A stretch of DNA of 64,000 nucleotides from Paenibacillus lemnae (GTDB lineage: Bacteria > Bacillota > Bacilli > Paenibacillales > Paenibacillaceae): NCBI RefSeq assembly GCF_012933385.1, contig NZ_JABBPN010000003.1:248001-312000 (forward strand). Reading direction: 5' to 3'. Below are positions 8,867-18,457 of this stretch, piece after piece. Made by a program: the position numbers and the translations under genes. The notes beneath the pieces are model-generated. The model made no database searches, was not told where the DNA came from, and worked only from the letters and a program-made list of their open reading frames with translations. How positions within the stretch are numbered: the first letter of the stretch is position 1; every line of letters begins with the position of its first letter.

Positions 8867-8939
8867 CTATGCTTGCCGCGAGTTACATTGAATAAGGGCG
8901 TTCGTGGCCAGGCTTCATGTCGCGCGAGGAGGATGGACA

Positions 8940-11897
8940 TTGACAAGAAATGTGAAGGTAAACAAAAGGCTGGGCTGGTATGGGGCTGTGGCAGCGGCAG
9001 CTGTACTGCTCCTGTGGATCACCGGCGTTTTTGAAGGAGATACCGAATCGGGAGCAGCAACCGCGGCAGTCCCTGAAATACCGGCAGTAAAGCTGGTATC
9101 GGGTGCAGGGAAAAAAGAATCTGTCCTTCCTTATGAAAACTATCTGTCGCAATGGAGCGGCGAGGAAAGTCCGGATATGGAAATTGCCTGGAATGCCGCT
9201 GACTATTCCAGAGCGGATAATTCAGATGTTCGTATGCTCCATGATTACGAAGGTCAACCGGGCCCATCCCTTTATACCGGAGAGAGGGGGGGAGTGGAGT
9301 GGACTGTCGATGTGCCGAAAGCAGGGCTTTATCATCTTTCTCTGCTTTACTATCCGGTGGAAGGCAAAAGCTCCACGATCGAGCGCTCCTTGAGAATCGA
9401 CGGTTATCTGCCCTTTGAAGAAGCAGCTTATCTGCAGTTTGACCGGATTTGGGGTAACACCAAAGATGAATTGGAACAGGATAATCAAGGTAATGATCTG
9501 AGGCCGAAGCAAAGTGAACGTCCCGGGTGGCGCGAGGCTGTCGTAAGGGATTCGGACGGGTATGTGAGGGAGCCCTTTCAATTTTATTTAGACAAGGGTG
9601 AACATGTGCTGACACTCAGTGCTTCACGTGAGCCCATGGTGATTCACAGTTTGAAGCTGTTTCATCAGGCTGAACCGCCTACCTATGACCAGGTAAAACA
9701 GCAGTACGAAAAGGACGGAATTCTGCCAACTACAGGCATTTTGCTGGAGATCCAGGGCGAAGAGGCTTACGCTAAATCTTCACCGACACTGTATCCGCTC
9801 AGTGAGCGCTCCAGCGCAAGTGTAAGCCCTTACAGTCCTTCGAAAGTGAGGATTAATACGATCGGAGGTTTTAATTGGCGTCTGCCCGGACAGTGGATTG
9901 AATGGGAGCTGGATGTTCCCGAAACCGGACTGTACAAGATCGGTTTCAGAACCCAGCAAAATTTCGTAAGAGGCATCTATTCTACCCGAAAGCTGAGCAT
10001 CGACGGGAAGGTGCCTTTTGAAGAAATGAGCCGGGTTCCTTTCCGCTATCAAAGCGGATACCGCAATGATATTTTAGGCGGTGAAGATCCGTATCTCTTC
10101 CATTTGGAAGAAGGTAAGCATGTGCTGCGGCTGGAGGTCAGCCTCGGAGAGTTCGCACCACTGATCCAGGAGGTGGAGAACACGCTGCTGAATCTGAATG
10201 CCATGTACCGGAAGATTTTGATGATTACCGGAAACAGTCCGGATGAAGTCCGTGACTATCGGGTTGAGCAGCGTATTCCCGAGCTGCTGGATGTATTCGA
10301 GGGTGAGAGCCGCCGGCTCAGGGTTATCGCAGAGCGGCTGAAACAGCTGGCTGGTCAAAGCAGTGATCAGGAGGCGGTGCTCCGGACGATGGCGGACCAG
10401 TTGGATGAAATGGTGGATAATCCGGATACCATTCCGCGGAGGCTGAACGCTTATAAGACGAATACCGGTGGTCTTGGCACCTGGCTGCAGCAGGCCAGAG
10501 AACAGCCTCTGGAAATCGATGCCATCTATATAGCTTCGCCTGACAGGAAGCTGCCCTCAAAAGGAATGGGAGCGGGAACCAAAGTTAAGCATGAAGCGTC
10601 GACCTTCTTCTCCTCCTTTTTCATTGACTATAATCGGATCGGCAACATTACAGATGCAGCCGACCAGCGCTCAGTCACGGTGTGGATCGGAAGCGGCCGG
10701 GATCAGGCGAATACAATCAAGTCCATGATCGATGAGACCTTTACGAAGGATACCGGCATCAATGTCGATTTGAAGCTGGTGAACATGGGGACACTGCTTC
10801 CAGCCACTCTTGCCGGACAGGGTCCGGATGTCGCGATGCAGATCGGCAATGATCTGCCTGTCAACTTTGCGATGCGAAATGCGGCTGCGGATTTGACGCA
10901 GTTCAGTGATTTCGGCACGGTAGCAGATCGTTTCCGCAGCAGTGCGCTCGTGCCCTATCAATACTCGGAAGGTGTATACGCGCTGCCCGAAACCCAGACG
11001 TTCAACATGTTGTTTTACCGCAAGGATGTGCTGAATGAGATTGGTGTTGACGTTCCTCAGACCTGGGATGATGTTGCTAATCTGCTTGCAGTGCTGAACA
11101 AGAATCATATGGCATTCGGTCTTCCTGTTGTGGCCCAGGCTCCAGACCAGTGGACGACACTGCCTCCGAATTCCATGTATGCCACGCTGCTGATGCAGGC
11201 CGGAGGACAATTTTATCGCAATAACGGATTGGAGTCGGATCTGGATTCCAAAATCGGAATTGAGGCCTTCAAGAAGTGGAGCGAGTACTACACAGATTAC
11301 AAGCTCGAGAGAGAATATGATTTCGCCAACCGTTTCCGAACGGGAGAGATGCCCATCGGGATCGCCGATTACACGACTTATAACCAGCTGACGGTGTTTG
11401 CTCCTGAAATCCGCGGCATGTGGGGATTTGTACCTGTGCCCGGCACGGTCCTGGAAGACGGGACACTGGACCGGACGGTTCCATCGGGGGGCAGCGCTGT
11501 GCTAATGCTGGATCAGGCCAAGGATCAGGAAGCGGCATGGGAGTTCATGAAATGGTGGACCAGTGATGAGACGCAGACAGGGTTTGGCCGGGAAATGGAA
11601 GGGTTGATGGGCGCTGCAGCCCGCTATCCGACTGCCAATATCAAGGCACTGGAACAGCTGCCGTGGCCGGTGGATGATTTCGAAAATCTGAAGGCACAAT
11701 TCCAATGGGTACAGGGCATTCCGGAGGTTCCTGGAGGGTATTCGACCGGCAGGCATTTATTTAATGCTTTTTACCGGTCGGTCATTGGTCAGGTTGAACC
11801 CCGTGAAGCGATCATGGATTCCGTTCAGTATATCCAGGATGAAATCTACAACAAGCAAAAAGAATTCGGTCAGCTGCAGGAGCAGGGGGGGATCTAA
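8940..11897 (+). CDS. Membrane-anchored giant solute-binding protein with N-terminal carbohydrate-binding-like domains
   Basis: The 985-residue protein is more than twice the usual binding-protein size. An N-terminal signal anchor (about residues 11-31) is followed by two beta-sandwich modules (about 80-240 and 265-410). Both carry the same WTVDVPKAGLYHL / WELDVPETGLYKI pattern and look like CBM6/35-type carbohydrate-binding modules. A helical linker (430-560) leads to a complete family 1 binding protein (575-985; VWIGSGRDQ, GQGPDVAMQIGND, RKDVLNEIG). TTG 8940 is chosen because GAGGAGG lies 7 nt upstream; the longer in-frame start at 8904 has none. It directly abuts the first permease gene. 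The protein would capture polymer or cell-wall glycan and hand oligosaccharides to the permeases (inference). Confidence 0.88.
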   Translation: MTRNVKVNKRLGWYGAVAAAAVLLLWITGVFEGDTESGAATAAVPEIPAVKLVSGAGKKESVLPYENYLSQWSGEESPDMEIAWNAADYSRADNSDVRMLHDYEGQPGPSLYTGERGGVEWTVDVPKAGLYHLSLLYYPVEGKSSTIERSLRIDGYLPFEEAAYLQFDRIWGNTKDELEQDNQGNDLRPKQSERPGWREAVVRDSDGYVREPFQFYLDKGEHVLTLSASREPMVIHSLKLFHQAEPPTYDQVKQQYEKDGILPTTGILLEIQGEEAYAKSSPTLYPLSERSSASVSPYSPSKVRINTIGGFNWRLPGQWIEWELDVPETGLYKIGFRTQQNFVRGIYSTRKLSIDGKVPFEEMSRVPFRYQSGYRNDILGGEDPYLFHLEEGKHVLRLEVSLGEFAPLIQEVENTLLNLNAMYRKILMITGNSPDEVRDYRVEQRIPELLDVFEGESRRLRVIAERLKQLAGQSSDQEAVLRTMADQLDEMVDNPDTIPRRLNAYKTNTGGLGTWLQQAREQPLEIDAIYIASPDRKLPSKGMGAGTKVKHEASTFFSSFFIDYNRIGNITDAADQRSVTVWIGSGRDQANTIKSMIDETFTKDTGINVDLKLVNMGTLLPATLAGQGPDVAMQIGNDLPVNFAMRNAAADLTQFSDFGTVADRFRSSALVPYQYSEGVYALPETQTFNMLFYRKDVLNEIGVDVPQTWDDVANLLAVLNKNHMAFGLPVVAQAPDQWTTLPPNSMYATLLMQAGGQFYRNNGLESDLDSKIGIEAFKKWSEYYTDYKLEREYDFANRFRTGEMPIGIADYTTYNQLTVFAPEIRGMWGFVPVPGTVLEDGTLDRTVPSGGSAVLMLDQAKDQEAAWEFMKWWTSDETQTGFGREMEGLMGAAARYPTANIKALEQLPWPVDDFENLKAQFQWVQGIPEVPGGYSTGRHLFNAFYRSVIGQVEPREAIMDSVQYIQDEIYNKQKEFGQLQEQGGI

Positions 11898-12866
11898 TTG
11901 CAAAATTCCAGTATACAGGAAGTCAAGCGTGCCGAGCCTGCTCAGCTCCGCCTGCCGAAAAAAGATTCATGGTGGTCCATCAAACGGCAGGAAATGAAAG
12001 CCAGCAAGCATTCGTATATTCTGCTCGCACCATACATGATCCTTTTCACCTTGTTCACAGTACTTCCGGTCAGTGTTTCTATCATACTCAGCTTCTCTTA
12101 CTTTAATATGCTGGAGCTGCCCCGGTTTGTGGGCTGGGATAATTACACACGGCTGTTTCTGGAAGATGATATCTTCCTGACGGCCATTAAGAATACGCTG
12201 CTGTTTGCGGCGATCACAGGGCCTGTAAGTTATCTGGCCTGCTTTATTTTTGCATGGATCATTAATGAGCTCACGCCCCGGATGAGAGCGTTTATGACGC
12301 TGATTTTTTATGCGCCCTCCATCTCGGGCAACATTTATTTTATTTGGCTGATGATTTTTTCCGGTGACCGCTACGGGATCGCTAACGGAATGCTGATGAA
12401 GATCGGTGTGATTTTAGAGCCTATCCAATGGCTTAAAACCGAGGCATACATTATGCCGATCATCATTCTCGTTCAGCTCTGGCTCAGCCTTGGCACGGGG
12501 TTTCTGGCTTTTATCGCAGGCCTCCAGACGGTAGACAGAACATTATATGAAGCGGGTGCAGTTGATGGGGTTCGCAACCGGTGGCAGGAATTATGGTATA
12601 TTACGCTGCCTTCCATGCGGCCGCAGCTTATGTTTGGGGCAGTCATTCAGCTGACAACGTCTTTTGCCGTAGCTGATGTGTCCATTGCTTTGGCAGGTTT
12701 CCCGAGCGTGAACTATGCCGCAGAAACCGTAGTAACTCATCTTATTGATTACGGTACGACCCGATTCGAAATGGGATATGCGTCTGCCATTGCCACTGTG
12801 CTGTTTGGCCTGATGGTCGGCACCAATCTCATAGTCCAAAAATTACTGCAAAAGGTGGGGGGGTAA
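11898..12866 (+). CDS. CUT1 sugar ABC transporter permease, pair A (LacF/UgpA type)
   Basis: The 322-residue protein has a cytoplasmic N-terminal tail of ~45 residues and six membrane segments. The EAA loop, which docks the ATPase, is seen as TLYEAGAVDGVRNRWQELW near residue 220. It begins at TTG 11898, right after the TAA of the giant binding protein, with GGAGCAGGGGGG upstream. It pairs with the next gene to form a heterodimeric channel. No ATPase is encoded nearby, so it probably uses a shared MsmX-like ATPase, as known for CUT1 importers of Bacillus. Confidence 0.92.
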   Translation: MQNSSIQEVKRAEPAQLRLPKKDSWWSIKRQEMKASKHSYILLAPYMILFTLFTVLPVSVSIILSFSYFNMLELPRFVGWDNYTRLFLEDDIFLTAIKNTLLFAAITGPVSYLACFIFAWIINELTPRMRAFMTLIFYAPSISGNIYFIWLMIFSGDRYGIANGMLMKIGVILEPIQWLKTEAYIMPIIILVQLWLSLGTGFLAFIAGLQTVDRTLYEAGAVDGVRNRWQELWYITLPSMRPQLMFGAVIQLTTSFAVADVSIALAGFPSVNYAAETVVTHLIDYGTTRFEMGYASAIATVLFGLMVGTNLIVQKLLQKVGG

Positions 12867-12868
12867 CC

Positions 12869-13780
12869 ATGAAGGCTGCACTTGATGTTCCAGGAAAGCC
12901 GATCGGGAGCAAACTTCGGCAGCTGATGCCGATTCGTAAGAAAAGAGTCAACCGATCCTTCATGGGAACCTTTTCGCTGTTCATGCTGCTTGCTGTCATT
13001 GGGGCGTTCATGGCACTTCCCCTGGTATACGCCATTAACAATGCCTTCAAGCCGCTGGATGAAATCTTTCTCTTTCCGCCAACCTTGTTTGTGCGAAATC
13101 CGACATGGAACAACTTTTCCGAACTTATGAACTTGCTGAGCCAGACATGGGTACCGTTCTCCCGCTACATTTTTAACACCGTCTTCATTACCGGTGCCGG
13201 AATTGTTGGTCATGTCATACTGGCCTCGGCGGCTGCATACCCGCTGGCAAAGCACAAGTTTCCGGGAAAAACATTTCTGTTCAGCATTGTCGTACTGTCG
13301 CTGATGTTCACGCCGGCTGTTACCGCAACGCCCAACTATATGATTCTCTCCTGGCTGGGCTTGATCGACACCTACTGGGCCGTTATCGTTCCGGCATTTG
13401 CCTACTCATTGGGACTGTATCTTATGAAGCAGTTTATGGAGCAGATTCCGGATGCGCTGCTCGAAGCGGCCAAGATTGACGGAGCGAACGAGTACCGTAT
13501 CTTTTGGTCCATCGTGATGCCGAACGTCAAGCCGGCATGGCTCACGCTCATTATTCTCCTGTTTCAGATCTTGTGGGGAAGTGATGGGAATGGATTTATC
13601 TACAGCGAGCAGCTGAAGACGCTTCATTTTGCCTCGAATCAGATCATTATGGGCGGGATTGCACGGGCCGGTGCCGGAGCAGCGGTTGCTCTCATACTGA
13701 TGAGCGTGCCAATCATTCTATTCGTGTTCTCACAGAGCCGGATTATCGAGACCATGGCGACTTCAGGAATGAAGGATTAA
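12869..13780 (+). CDS. CUT1 sugar ABC transporter permease, pair A (LacG/MalG type)
   Basis: This 303-residue membrane protein has six predicted segments and the EAA motif LLEAAKIDGANEYRIFWSI near residue 195. The C-terminal region carries the conserved GGIARAGAGAAVALILM segment. It starts 3 nt after the previous stop codon (GGTGGGGGGG upstream), so translation is coupled. It forms the second half of permease pair A, which follows the giant binding protein and is therefore its likely partner. Confidence 0.92.
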   Translation: MKAALDVPGKPIGSKLRQLMPIRKKRVNRSFMGTFSLFMLLAVIGAFMALPLVYAINNAFKPLDEIFLFPPTLFVRNPTWNNFSELMNLLSQTWVPFSRYIFNTVFITGAGIVGHVILASAAAYPLAKHKFPGKTFLFSIVVLSLMFTPAVTATPNYMILSWLGLIDTYWAVIVPAFAYSLGLYLMKQFMEQIPDALLEAAKIDGANEYRIFWSIVMPNVKPAWLTLIILLFQILWGSDGNGFIYSEQLKTLHFASNQIIMGGIARAGAGAAVALILMSVPIILFVFSQSRIIETMATSGMKD

Positions 13781-13793
13781 GGGGGATGAACAT

Positions 13794-15266
13794 ATGCCAG
13801 CCAAGAAATTAATAGCCTTTGTCGCGGCCGTCTCCCTGCTGCTGACCGGCCTCGGATCCGGGGAGCCGGCAGCCGCCTCCTCCACAGCAGCTCCTTATGA
13901 GAGCTACAACTACAACTATTGGGAGGAAGCCACTCCGATGCCGGCCGCGTATCTGCCTGAAGGATATATCACCGGAAAAAATCTGGGGATCGGGGAGTTT
14001 CTGGAGCCTGCGGATATGCATGTTTCTTCTTCAGGCAGACTGTACGTGCTGGATACCGGCAATCAGCGGATTGTGCAGATGAACCCCGACTGGACGGAGG
14101 CTAAGGTGATCACAACTTTTGAACATGAAGGAAAGGAGGATACCTTCAGCAATCCCAGCGGGATTTTTGTGGATCACGATGAAAAAATGTACATAGCCGA
14201 TACGGATCACCAGCGGATTGTCATCCTGACTCCCGAGGGGAAACTGGCTGGGATGATTCAGAACCCGGAATCGGAGGTGCTTCCGGAAGACTTCAAGTTT
14301 ATTCCGCTGAAGGTCACCGTCGATAAAGCGAACCGGATCTTCGTCGTCGCCCGCGGGGTGTACGAAGGGATTATGCAATTTGATGAAGACGGCAGTTTTA
14401 TCGGCTATGTCGGTACGATTAAGGTCAAACGGAATTATGCGGATTACTTGTGGAGGCTTGTCTCCACCAAAGCGCAGAAGGCCCAGATGCGGCTGTTCAT
14501 TCCGACCGAATTTTCCAATGTGGATATTGACGAGAAAGGCTTTGTGTATGCAACGAACATCGATATTGGTTCAGAAGAGCTGATTAAGCGTCTTAACCCG
14601 GCAGGACAGGATGTGTTGAAGCGGCTTGGTTATTATCCTGTTGCAGGGGATGTTTATTTCCGCCGGACGACAGGGCCTTCCAAGTTTATTGATGTGAAGG
14701 TGCTGGGAGACGGGATGTACAGCGGACTGGACTCTACGCAGGGAAGGGTCTTTACTTATGACGAGAACGGCAATCTGCTCTACATTTTTGGAGGGAAAGG
14801 CAATCAGCTGGGTCTGTTCAAAACGCCGGCTGCCGTCGAAATGGCGGGTGAGAAGCAGCTTGTACTGGACAGGGGGAAAGGAAATATTGTCGTGTTTAAA
14901 CCGACGGTATTCGGCTCCCGCGTTAATGAGGCTGTTCGGCATCATTACCGCGGTGAAGCGGATGAGGCGGAAACGGCATGGGAGCAGGTTCTGCAGCTGA
15001 ACGCCAATTACGACATAGCCTATACGGGGATCGGCAAAGCAAAGCTGATGAATCAGGAGAATAAGGAAGCGCTAACTTATTTCAAACTGGGCATGGATCG
15101 GAAAAATTATTCTGTTGCCTATAAGAGATACCGCAGAGAAGTGATGAAAGAGCATTTTGGCACCGTGCTTTCCCTCCTGCTTGCCGCCGGGGCTGCCTTT
15201 GCGGGATTCAGAATGGTGAGACACTGGAAGCTGAGGAGGGAGAGAAATCATGAAACAGGATTTTAA
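13794..15266 (+). CDS. NHL-repeat beta-propeller protein with TPR and C-terminal membrane anchor
   Basis: The 490-residue protein has a signal peptide (residues 1-28, ending AAA). An NHL-type propeller follows (about 60-370; repeated 'LYVLDTGNQRIVQM', 'MYIADTDHQRIVIL' type blades). Then come a short TPR region (about 375-450; GEADEAETAWEQVLQLNANYDIAY) and a C-terminal transmembrane helix (about 456-475) with a basic tail. It would expose a propeller outside the cell, tethered by its C-terminus. The gene overlaps the next by 17 bp. NHL propellers bind proteins or glycans or have lactonase activity; no catalytic set is obvious. Its presence inside an ABC transporter operon points to a structural role in a surface complex (inference). 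Confidence 0.85.
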   Translation: MPAKKLIAFVAAVSLLLTGLGSGEPAAASSTAAPYESYNYNYWEEATPMPAAYLPEGYITGKNLGIGEFLEPADMHVSSSGRLYVLDTGNQRIVQMNPDWTEAKVITTFEHEGKEDTFSNPSGIFVDHDEKMYIADTDHQRIVILTPEGKLAGMIQNPESEVLPEDFKFIPLKVTVDKANRIFVVARGVYEGIMQFDEDGSFIGYVGTIKVKRNYADYLWRLVSTKAQKAQMRLFIPTEFSNVDIDEKGFVYATNIDIGSEELIKRLNPAGQDVLKRLGYYPVAGDVYFRRTTGPSKFIDVKVLGDGMYSGLDSTQGRVFTYDENGNLLYIFGGKGNQLGLFKTPAAVEMAGEKQLVLDRGKGNIVVFKPTVFGSRVNEAVRHHYRGEADEAETAWEQVLQLNANYDIAYTGIGKAKLMNQENKEALTYFKLGMDRKNYSVAYKRYRREVMKEHFGTVLSLLLAAGAAFAGFRMVRHWKLRRERNHETGF

Positions 15267-15867
15267 GTTTCCTCTCTATGTGATCCTTCATCCGTTTGAC
15301 GGATTCTGGGATATGAAATATGAAAACCGCGGCAGACTGCGGGTAGCGGCGGTCATTCTGTTTCTGCTGGTACTGGCGATGATTCTTCAGAAGCAATATG
15401 CCGGATTCCTGGTCAATTACAATGATTTCCGCCGGTTAAACAGCTTGAGCGAGCTGGTTTTTGTGCTGGCACCCTTGCTGCTGTGGTGTATTGCGAACTG
15501 GTCTGTGACTACCCTGATGGGAGGAGAGGGCAAGTTCAGGGATATCCTGATGGCCACGTCGTATGCGCTGGTCCCTCTGGTGCTGATTTATCCGCCGATG
15601 ACACTGTTCAGCCGCTTTATGGTGCAGGAAGAAACCGTATTTTATTATTTGCTGAATACGGCTGCCGTCTTTTGGTTTATCGGCTTGCTGTTTGTCGGAA
15701 TTATGACCGTCCACCAGTACTCTCCGTCCAAAACCATATTGACGATCTTTCTTAGTGTTGTAGTCATGGGAATTATCGTGTTTCTGGGAACGCTGATCTT
15801 CAGCATGCTCCAGCAGATCGCAGAATTCGTGATCAATGTGTACAGAGAGATTATTTTCCGGGCATGA
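15250..15867 (+). CDS. Yip1-like integral membrane protein
   Basis: This 205-residue protein starts with a soluble segment containing FPLYVILHPFDGFWDMKYE, typical of bacterial Yip1-domain proteins. About five transmembrane helices follow. It overlaps the NHL gene by 17 bp and is followed 16 bp later by the DUF5696 gene, so all three are translationally linked. Eukaryotic Yip1 proteins act in membrane trafficking; the bacterial role is unknown. Here it may assemble or stabilise the surface complex (inference). Confidence 0.82.
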   Translation: MKQDFKFPLYVILHPFDGFWDMKYENRGRLRVAAVILFLLVLAMILQKQYAGFLVNYNDFRRLNSLSELVFVLAPLLLWCIANWSVTTLMGGEGKFRDILMATSYALVPLVLIYPPMTLFSRFMVQEETVFYYLLNTAAVFWFIGLLFVGIMTVHQYSPSKTILTIFLSVVVMGIIVFLGTLIFSMLQQIAEFVINVYREIIFRA

Positions 15868-15883
15868 AGGGGGGCGGAACACT

Positions 15884-18457
15884 GTGAAAAAACGAAAAAA
15901 GTGGCTTTTGTTCTTCGCCGGGGCAGTTATCCTGATGTTGGCGGCAGGGCTGTGGCTCACCAGCCGTGGAGCACCTGCTGCTGATTTATCCGCATTTCGC
16001 CAAACGCTCGAGGAGCTTGAGCCCGGGACGGAGCTGAAGTCACTGCCGGAGGCTGCAGCCGGTATTCCAGGGATGATTCTGGCGGCCCAGAACGAGGATC
16101 TGGCGCTGTATTACAATGAAACTACTGCCGAGGTGGCTGTCAGCGACAAGAGAAGCAAACATATATGGTACAGCAACCCCTCAGAACGTAATGAGGATAC
16201 CATCGCGTCTCCTTTTGAAAAAGAAGTACTCTCTTCCCAGCTGGCAGTTTCTTTCAGGGACCAGATTGGCACGCTGGAAACATATCATAGTTTCCCCTGG
16301 AGTGTAACAAGCAAGAACTTCACGGCAGAAGCCATTAAGAATGGAATTCGTATCACCTATACGCTGGGCGATGTTTCCCTCGGCGTTGATGCGCTGCCCC
16401 AGTATATAACAAAATCACGGCTTCAGGAGAAAGTACTGAGCAAGCTGGATGAATCTCTTGCCAATTACGTCGAAACAAGGTATTACCCGACCAAGAACAA
16501 TCCAGAGGTTTTGGAACGTCTCGATGAACAGGTGAAAAAACCGCTCGTTCTGAAAAAAATGCTGTCCGCTTTTGAGCAGGCTGGTTATACAGCAGAAGAT
16601 CTCGCTGCAGACAATGCAGAGAATGGATCAGCGGCAGGCGGTGAATCTACAAAGCCCAGCTTTACGATTCCGATGGAGTATCGTCTGGACGGCAGTACAC
16701 TGCTTGTAAGTATACCGATGCATCAGGTGACAGAGAGTGAGAACCACCGGATAGCCAGCATTGATCTGCTTCGCTTTTTCGGCGCAGCAGGCTCCGAGGA
16801 AGAAGGCTACATGCTGGTGCCTGACGGAAGCGGGGCTCTGATTCGTCTTAACAACGGGAAGATTCGTGAAGAGCAGTATGTGCAGCAGGTATACGGACCC
16901 GACCCGAATGACAACAGCTGGGGCCGGGGACAGGTAGCTGAAAAGGCAGCCATGCCGGTGTATGGATTGAAGGCAGATGATGCCGCCTGGTTCGCTGTCA
17001 TTGAAGAGGGCGACGCCGCTGCCCGCATTGCTGCAGATATCGGGGGAAAGCAAAGTTCCTACAATTATGTATACAGCAGTTTTGCTGTGCGCGGCGAAGA
17101 TGAACTGGAGCTGTACACCGGATCCAAGATTCAGGAAATCAAGCTGCTGAGCGAAGAGCTGTACCGTGGAAATCTGTCGGTGCGCTACAGCTTTTTGACA
17201 GGGGGAGATGCCAGCTATTCAGGAATGGCGAAGGCCTATCGCAGTATGCTGGTGCAGCAGAACAAGCTGACACCTCTGGCAGAGGAACAAAAACTGCCGT
17301 TTTATGTGGATATGCTCGGCAGTCTCGATAAACAGAAATCATTTTTGGGTGTCCCTTATGATGCGGTGATATCCATGACGAGCTTTCAGGAAGCCGGTGA
17401 CATTGCGCGGAAGCTGTCAGAGGACGGGATCTCCAATCTGCGGATGCGCTACCTGGGCTGGTTTGGCAAGGGCGTGCATCACAAAGCACCGGTATCTGTA
17501 AAGGCAGATCGCGTGCTCGGCAGCAAAAAAGAACTGAGCCAGCTGCAGGAACAGCTTCAGCAGAGCGGCGGCGGCTTATATCCCGATGTAGCATTCCAGT
17601 ACATCTACCGGGATGGAGCGGGTTTCAACCCGTCCTCCGATGCGGCGCGCTTCGTGACCAGAGAAGCAGCAGAACTGCATCCTTATGATCGCAACATGAA
17701 CCGGATGGATCCTTATTATGGATCGTATACGCTGCTGTCTCCAGCCAAGCTTCCGTATTATGTGAAGGAGTTTGCACGGAACTATGAGAATTACGGGATT
17801 GGGGCACTATCCCTGCGTGATCTCGGCAGTCTGGTGTCCTCGGATTACCGGGTAGGCCGGGTCGTCTTCCGTGAAGATGCGAAGCATATTGCAGTCAGTC
17901 AGATGAAGCTTCTGCAGGAACAATATCCGGATGTTATGGTGTCGGATGCGAATGCTTACACATGGCCTTATGTCAATCACATCCTGGATGTCCCGGAGGG
18001 TACCAGCCGGTTCAGCCTGACCGATGAAGAGGTGCCTTTTTATCAGATGGTCATCCACGGATATATGGACTATGCCGGGCAGACGCTGAATATCGGTGCC
18101 GAGCAGGACATCCGCCACAAAATTCTGGCTTCGGTGGAGCTGGGGGCTGCACCGCACTTTGTATGGTCCTATGAGCCTTCATCCCTGCTGAAGTTCACCC
18201 GGTTTGATGATATGTATTCCACACAGTATGAGGACTGGTATGAGGAAGCGGTTACCTACTACAACAGAGTTAACGAGGTGCTGGGTCCTCTTCGGAATAC
18301 GCCGATCGATGAACATATCCGGCATCAGCAGGGCGTAGTGGAAGTGAAGTATGAAGGCGGAACATCGCTGCTGATTAACTATACCGATAAGCCAGTATCG
18401 GTGAACGGCGTTAAGGTGGAGGCGAAAGATTTTACGTCAGGGGGTGACGGGGCATGA
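15884..18457 (+). CDS. DUF5696 surface protein, possible glycoside-hydrolase-like
   Basis: The 857-residue protein has an N-terminal signal anchor (about residues 4-25) after basic residues, so the bulk is outside the membrane. The first half is beta-rich. From about residue 480 to 780 the alternating strand/helix pattern, with Asp/Glu at strand ends (for example LRMRYLGWFGKG, YGIGALSLRDLG, VMVSDANAYTWPYV, FVWSYEPSS), resembles a TIM-barrel glycosidase. A short C-terminal beta domain follows. GTG 15884 has AAGGGGGGCGG 6 nt upstream; in-frame ATG 15836 lies inside yip1 without a site. It overlaps the next permease by 4 bp. Catalysis is not demonstrated; treat as DUF5696 of unknown activity. 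Confidence 0.8.
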   Translation: MKKRKKWLLFFAGAVILMLAAGLWLTSRGAPAADLSAFRQTLEELEPGTELKSLPEAAAGIPGMILAAQNEDLALYYNETTAEVAVSDKRSKHIWYSNPSERNEDTIASPFEKEVLSSQLAVSFRDQIGTLETYHSFPWSVTSKNFTAEAIKNGIRITYTLGDVSLGVDALPQYITKSRLQEKVLSKLDESLANYVETRYYPTKNNPEVLERLDEQVKKPLVLKKMLSAFEQAGYTAEDLAADNAENGSAAGGESTKPSFTIPMEYRLDGSTLLVSIPMHQVTESENHRIASIDLLRFFGAAGSEEEGYMLVPDGSGALIRLNNGKIREEQYVQQVYGPDPNDNSWGRGQVAEKAAMPVYGLKADDAAWFAVIEEGDAAARIAADIGGKQSSYNYVYSSFAVRGEDELELYTGSKIQEIKLLSEELYRGNLSVRYSFLTGGDASYSGMAKAYRSMLVQQNKLTPLAEEQKLPFYVDMLGSLDKQKSFLGVPYDAVISMTSFQEAGDIARKLSEDGISNLRMRYLGWFGKGVHHKAPVSVKADRVLGSKKELSQLQEQLQQSGGGLYPDVAFQYIYRDGAGFNPSSDAARFVTREAAELHPYDRNMNRMDPYYGSYTLLSPAKLPYYVKEFARNYENYGIGALSLRDLGSLVSSDYRVGRVVFREDAKHIAVSQMKLLQEQYPDVMVSDANAYTWPYVNHILDVPEGTSRFSLTDEEVPFYQMVIHGYMDYAGQTLNIGAEQDIRHKILASVELGAAPHFVWSYEPSSLLKFTRFDDMYSTQYEDWYEEAVTYYNRVNEVLGPLRNTPIDEHIRHQQGVVEVKYEGGTSLLINYTDKPVSVNGVKVEAKDFTSGGDGA

